Notes under the pieces: generated by a model
Seen by the model: only the letters and a program-made list of their open reading frames with translations
Told to the model about the DNA's origin: nothing
The model's database searches: none
Program-made: the position numbers and the translations under genes
NCBI GenBank assembly: GCA_964415975.1
Contig: CAYQCN010000029.1
Span: 1-5,207, forward strand
Direction of reading: 5' to 3'
DNA length: 5,207 bases
Source of the DNA: CAYQCN01 sp964415975
GTDB taxonomy: Bacteria; Patescibacteriota; Saccharimonadia; QS-5-54-17
Part shown: positions 4,281 through 5,207 of the stretch, in pieces
How positions within the stretch are numbered: the stretch's first letter is position 1
How the letters are laid out: each line of letters opens with the position of its first letter

Positions 4281-5207
4281 ATGAATATTAGCATCACACA
4301 AGAAAACCTAAACAAAGCACTGTCGCATGTATCGCGTATTGTGGGGAGTCGCAATACACTGCCGGTACTAGGTAACGTACTTATGCAGACGAAAGACAAC
4401 CGAGTCAAGCTAGCAGCTACCAACTTAGAAATCGGTATTACATATTGGATTGGGGCTAAAGTTGAAAAAGAAGGTTCGACTACGATACCGGCTAAATTAC
4501 TCAGTGAATACGTCAGCAATCTACCTACTGGCAATGTGTCTATTAAGGTTGATAAAAATACAGCTCAAGTGACGTGTGGTGGTTTCTCTTCTAAGATCAA
4601 CGGTATAGATGCTGAAGAATTTCCTTCTATTCCGGAGGTGACCGGTCAGACCAAGGTGCAGATAGAAGGTGATGTGTTTAAGAGGGCTTTAGAGCAAGTA
4701 GTAGGTGTGTGTTCGTCAGATGATAGTCGGCCGGTGCTTACAGGTGTATATCTCTACACTAAAGATGGTGTTATGTATGCAGTGGCAACTGATAGCTATA
4801 GGCTAGCTGAGAAGCGAGTAATGGATACTGAGGTCGACTTTGAGGTGATAGTACCTGGCAGGAGTATATCTGAGTTGTTGCGTATTATTGGTGATGGAAC
4901 GGTCGAGATGCGAGTCGATGATAGTCAGGTCAGCTTTGTGGTGGATGATATAGAGTTGGTCTCGCGCGTAATAGACGGTCAGTTCCCAGACTATAAGCAG
5001 CTTATACCCGAAGAGGTGCCGACTAAGGCTAGAGTCAAGACCGATGATTTGCGTAGTGTAGCTAAAGTAGCTGGTCTGTTTGCTCGTGAGAGTGCGGGCA
5101 GTGTGACTGTGGCTATAAATGAAGAAGATATGCACATACGTTCTATCGCTAGTCAGGTCGGTGAGAATACATCTGAGATAGATGCTGAGATAATTGGCGA
5201 ACCGATT
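4281..5207 (+). CDS. dnaN: DNA polymerase III sliding clamp (beta subunit), 3' end cut by window edge
   Basis: DnaN forms the ring-shaped dimer that tethers DNA polymerase III and many repair proteins to DNA. The frame stays open from the ATG to the window end, giving 309 of the usual 365-380 residues. Domain 1 shows NTLPVLGNVL (25-34), AATNLEIGI (45-53), IPAKLLSEYVSNLP (69-82) and the FPSIPEV end (114-120). Domain 2 shows SRPVLTGVYL (149-158), ATDSYRLAE (169-177), VPGRSISELLRII (191-203) and SRVIDGQFPDYKQLIP (228-243). Domain 3 begins after that and is incomplete, so the C-terminal residues that shape the partner-binding cleft are not visible. The gene follows dnaA in the same direction, the standard order. 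No clear promoter was found in the gap, so transcription may come from dnaA or from a site masked by the origin. Confidence 0.98.
   Translation, partial: MNISITQENLNKALSHVSRIVGSRNTLPVLGNVLMQTKDNRVKLAATNLEIGITYWIGAKVEKEGSTTIPAKLLSEYVSNLPTGNVSIKVDKNTAQVTCGGFSSKINGIDAEEFPSIPEVTGQTKVQIEGDVFKRALEQVVGVCSSDDSRPVLTGVYLYTKDGVMYAVATDSYRLAEKRVMDTEVDFEVIVPGRSISELLRIIGDGTVEMRVDDSQVSFVVDDIELVSRVIDGQFPDYKQLIPEEVPTKARVKTDDLRSVAKVAGLFARESAGSVTVAINEEDMHIRSIASQVGENTSEIDAEIIGEPI

Noticed and set aside
3961..4284. 107-codon open frame overlapping the end of dnaA and spanning the gap to dnaN
   Set aside because: It has no ribosome-binding site, its sequence resembles no family I know, and it runs through the heptamer array and all DnaA boxes and overlaps the dnaN start.
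4803..5135. 110-codon leftward open frame inside dnaN
   Set aside because: It is antisense to an unmistakable sliding-clamp frame.
1..5207. Alternative genetic code with TGA read as Gly or Trp, as in some CPR groups
   Set aside because: No in-frame TGA occurs in any of the seven genes, and all frames close with TAG or TAA.
1..5207. CRISPR array, insertion sequence, tRNA or rRNA gene
   Set aside because: No spaced identical repeats, transposase frame, terminal inverted repeats or recognisable RNA gene were seen on either strand.

Overview
This window is a chromosomal replication-origin neighbourhood of a bacterium. Reading left to right, the gene order is khpB/jag (leftward, cut by the left edge), yidC (leftward), a small membrane-anchored protein (rightward), rnpA (leftward), rpmH (leftward), a DnaA-box-rich gap, dnaA (rightward), a second DnaA-box-rich gap, and dnaN (rightward, cut by the right edge). 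All reading frames fit the standard bacterial code: the stops seen are TAG and TAA, and no in-frame TGA occurs. The short proteins (294-residue YidC with no N-terminal periplasmic domain, 442-residue DnaA with a short linker, KhpB without its usual N-terminal domain) and the mixed G+C suggest a small-genome lineage. My best guess is Candidatus Saccharibacteria (TM7) or a relative in the Patescibacteria/CPR. That placement is inference and rests on no database search.

Left arm (1-2324). rpmH and rnpA are 10 bases apart and look like one leftward transcription unit. yidC and khpB form a second leftward unit, with 3 bases between them and the khpB ribosome-binding site lying inside the last yidC codons. 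In many bacteria these four genes form one block. Here a rightward gene (1420-1791) sits between rnpA and yidC. It encodes one membrane segment, an acidic stalk and a domain that closely resembles the eglin/potato-inhibitor-I and I78 class of serine-protease inhibitors, including the reactive-loop motif. This is the most unusual gene in the window.

Origin gaps. The 2325-2639 gap carries the presumed rpmH and dnaA promoters and four boxes that fit TTWTNCACA, three of them with the core TTTTTCCACA. The 3969-4280 gap starts with a regular heptamer array (AGGTKTK)x4 directly after the dnaA stop. It then has minus-strand DnaA boxes on its left side and plus-strand boxes on its right side, ending in a consensus TTATCCACA next to a 46-base stretch that is 39/46 A+T. 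This is the layout of a bipartite oriC, with the duplex-unwinding element most likely just before dnaN.

How the genes work together: DnaA opens the origin, and DnaN is the sliding clamp for the replisome. RpmH (L34) and RnpA serve the ribosome and tRNA maturation. YidC inserts membrane proteins and KhpB is an RNA-binding regulator. The nested membrane-anchored inhibitor-like protein has no obvious link to replication. Its domain is predicted to face outside the cell.
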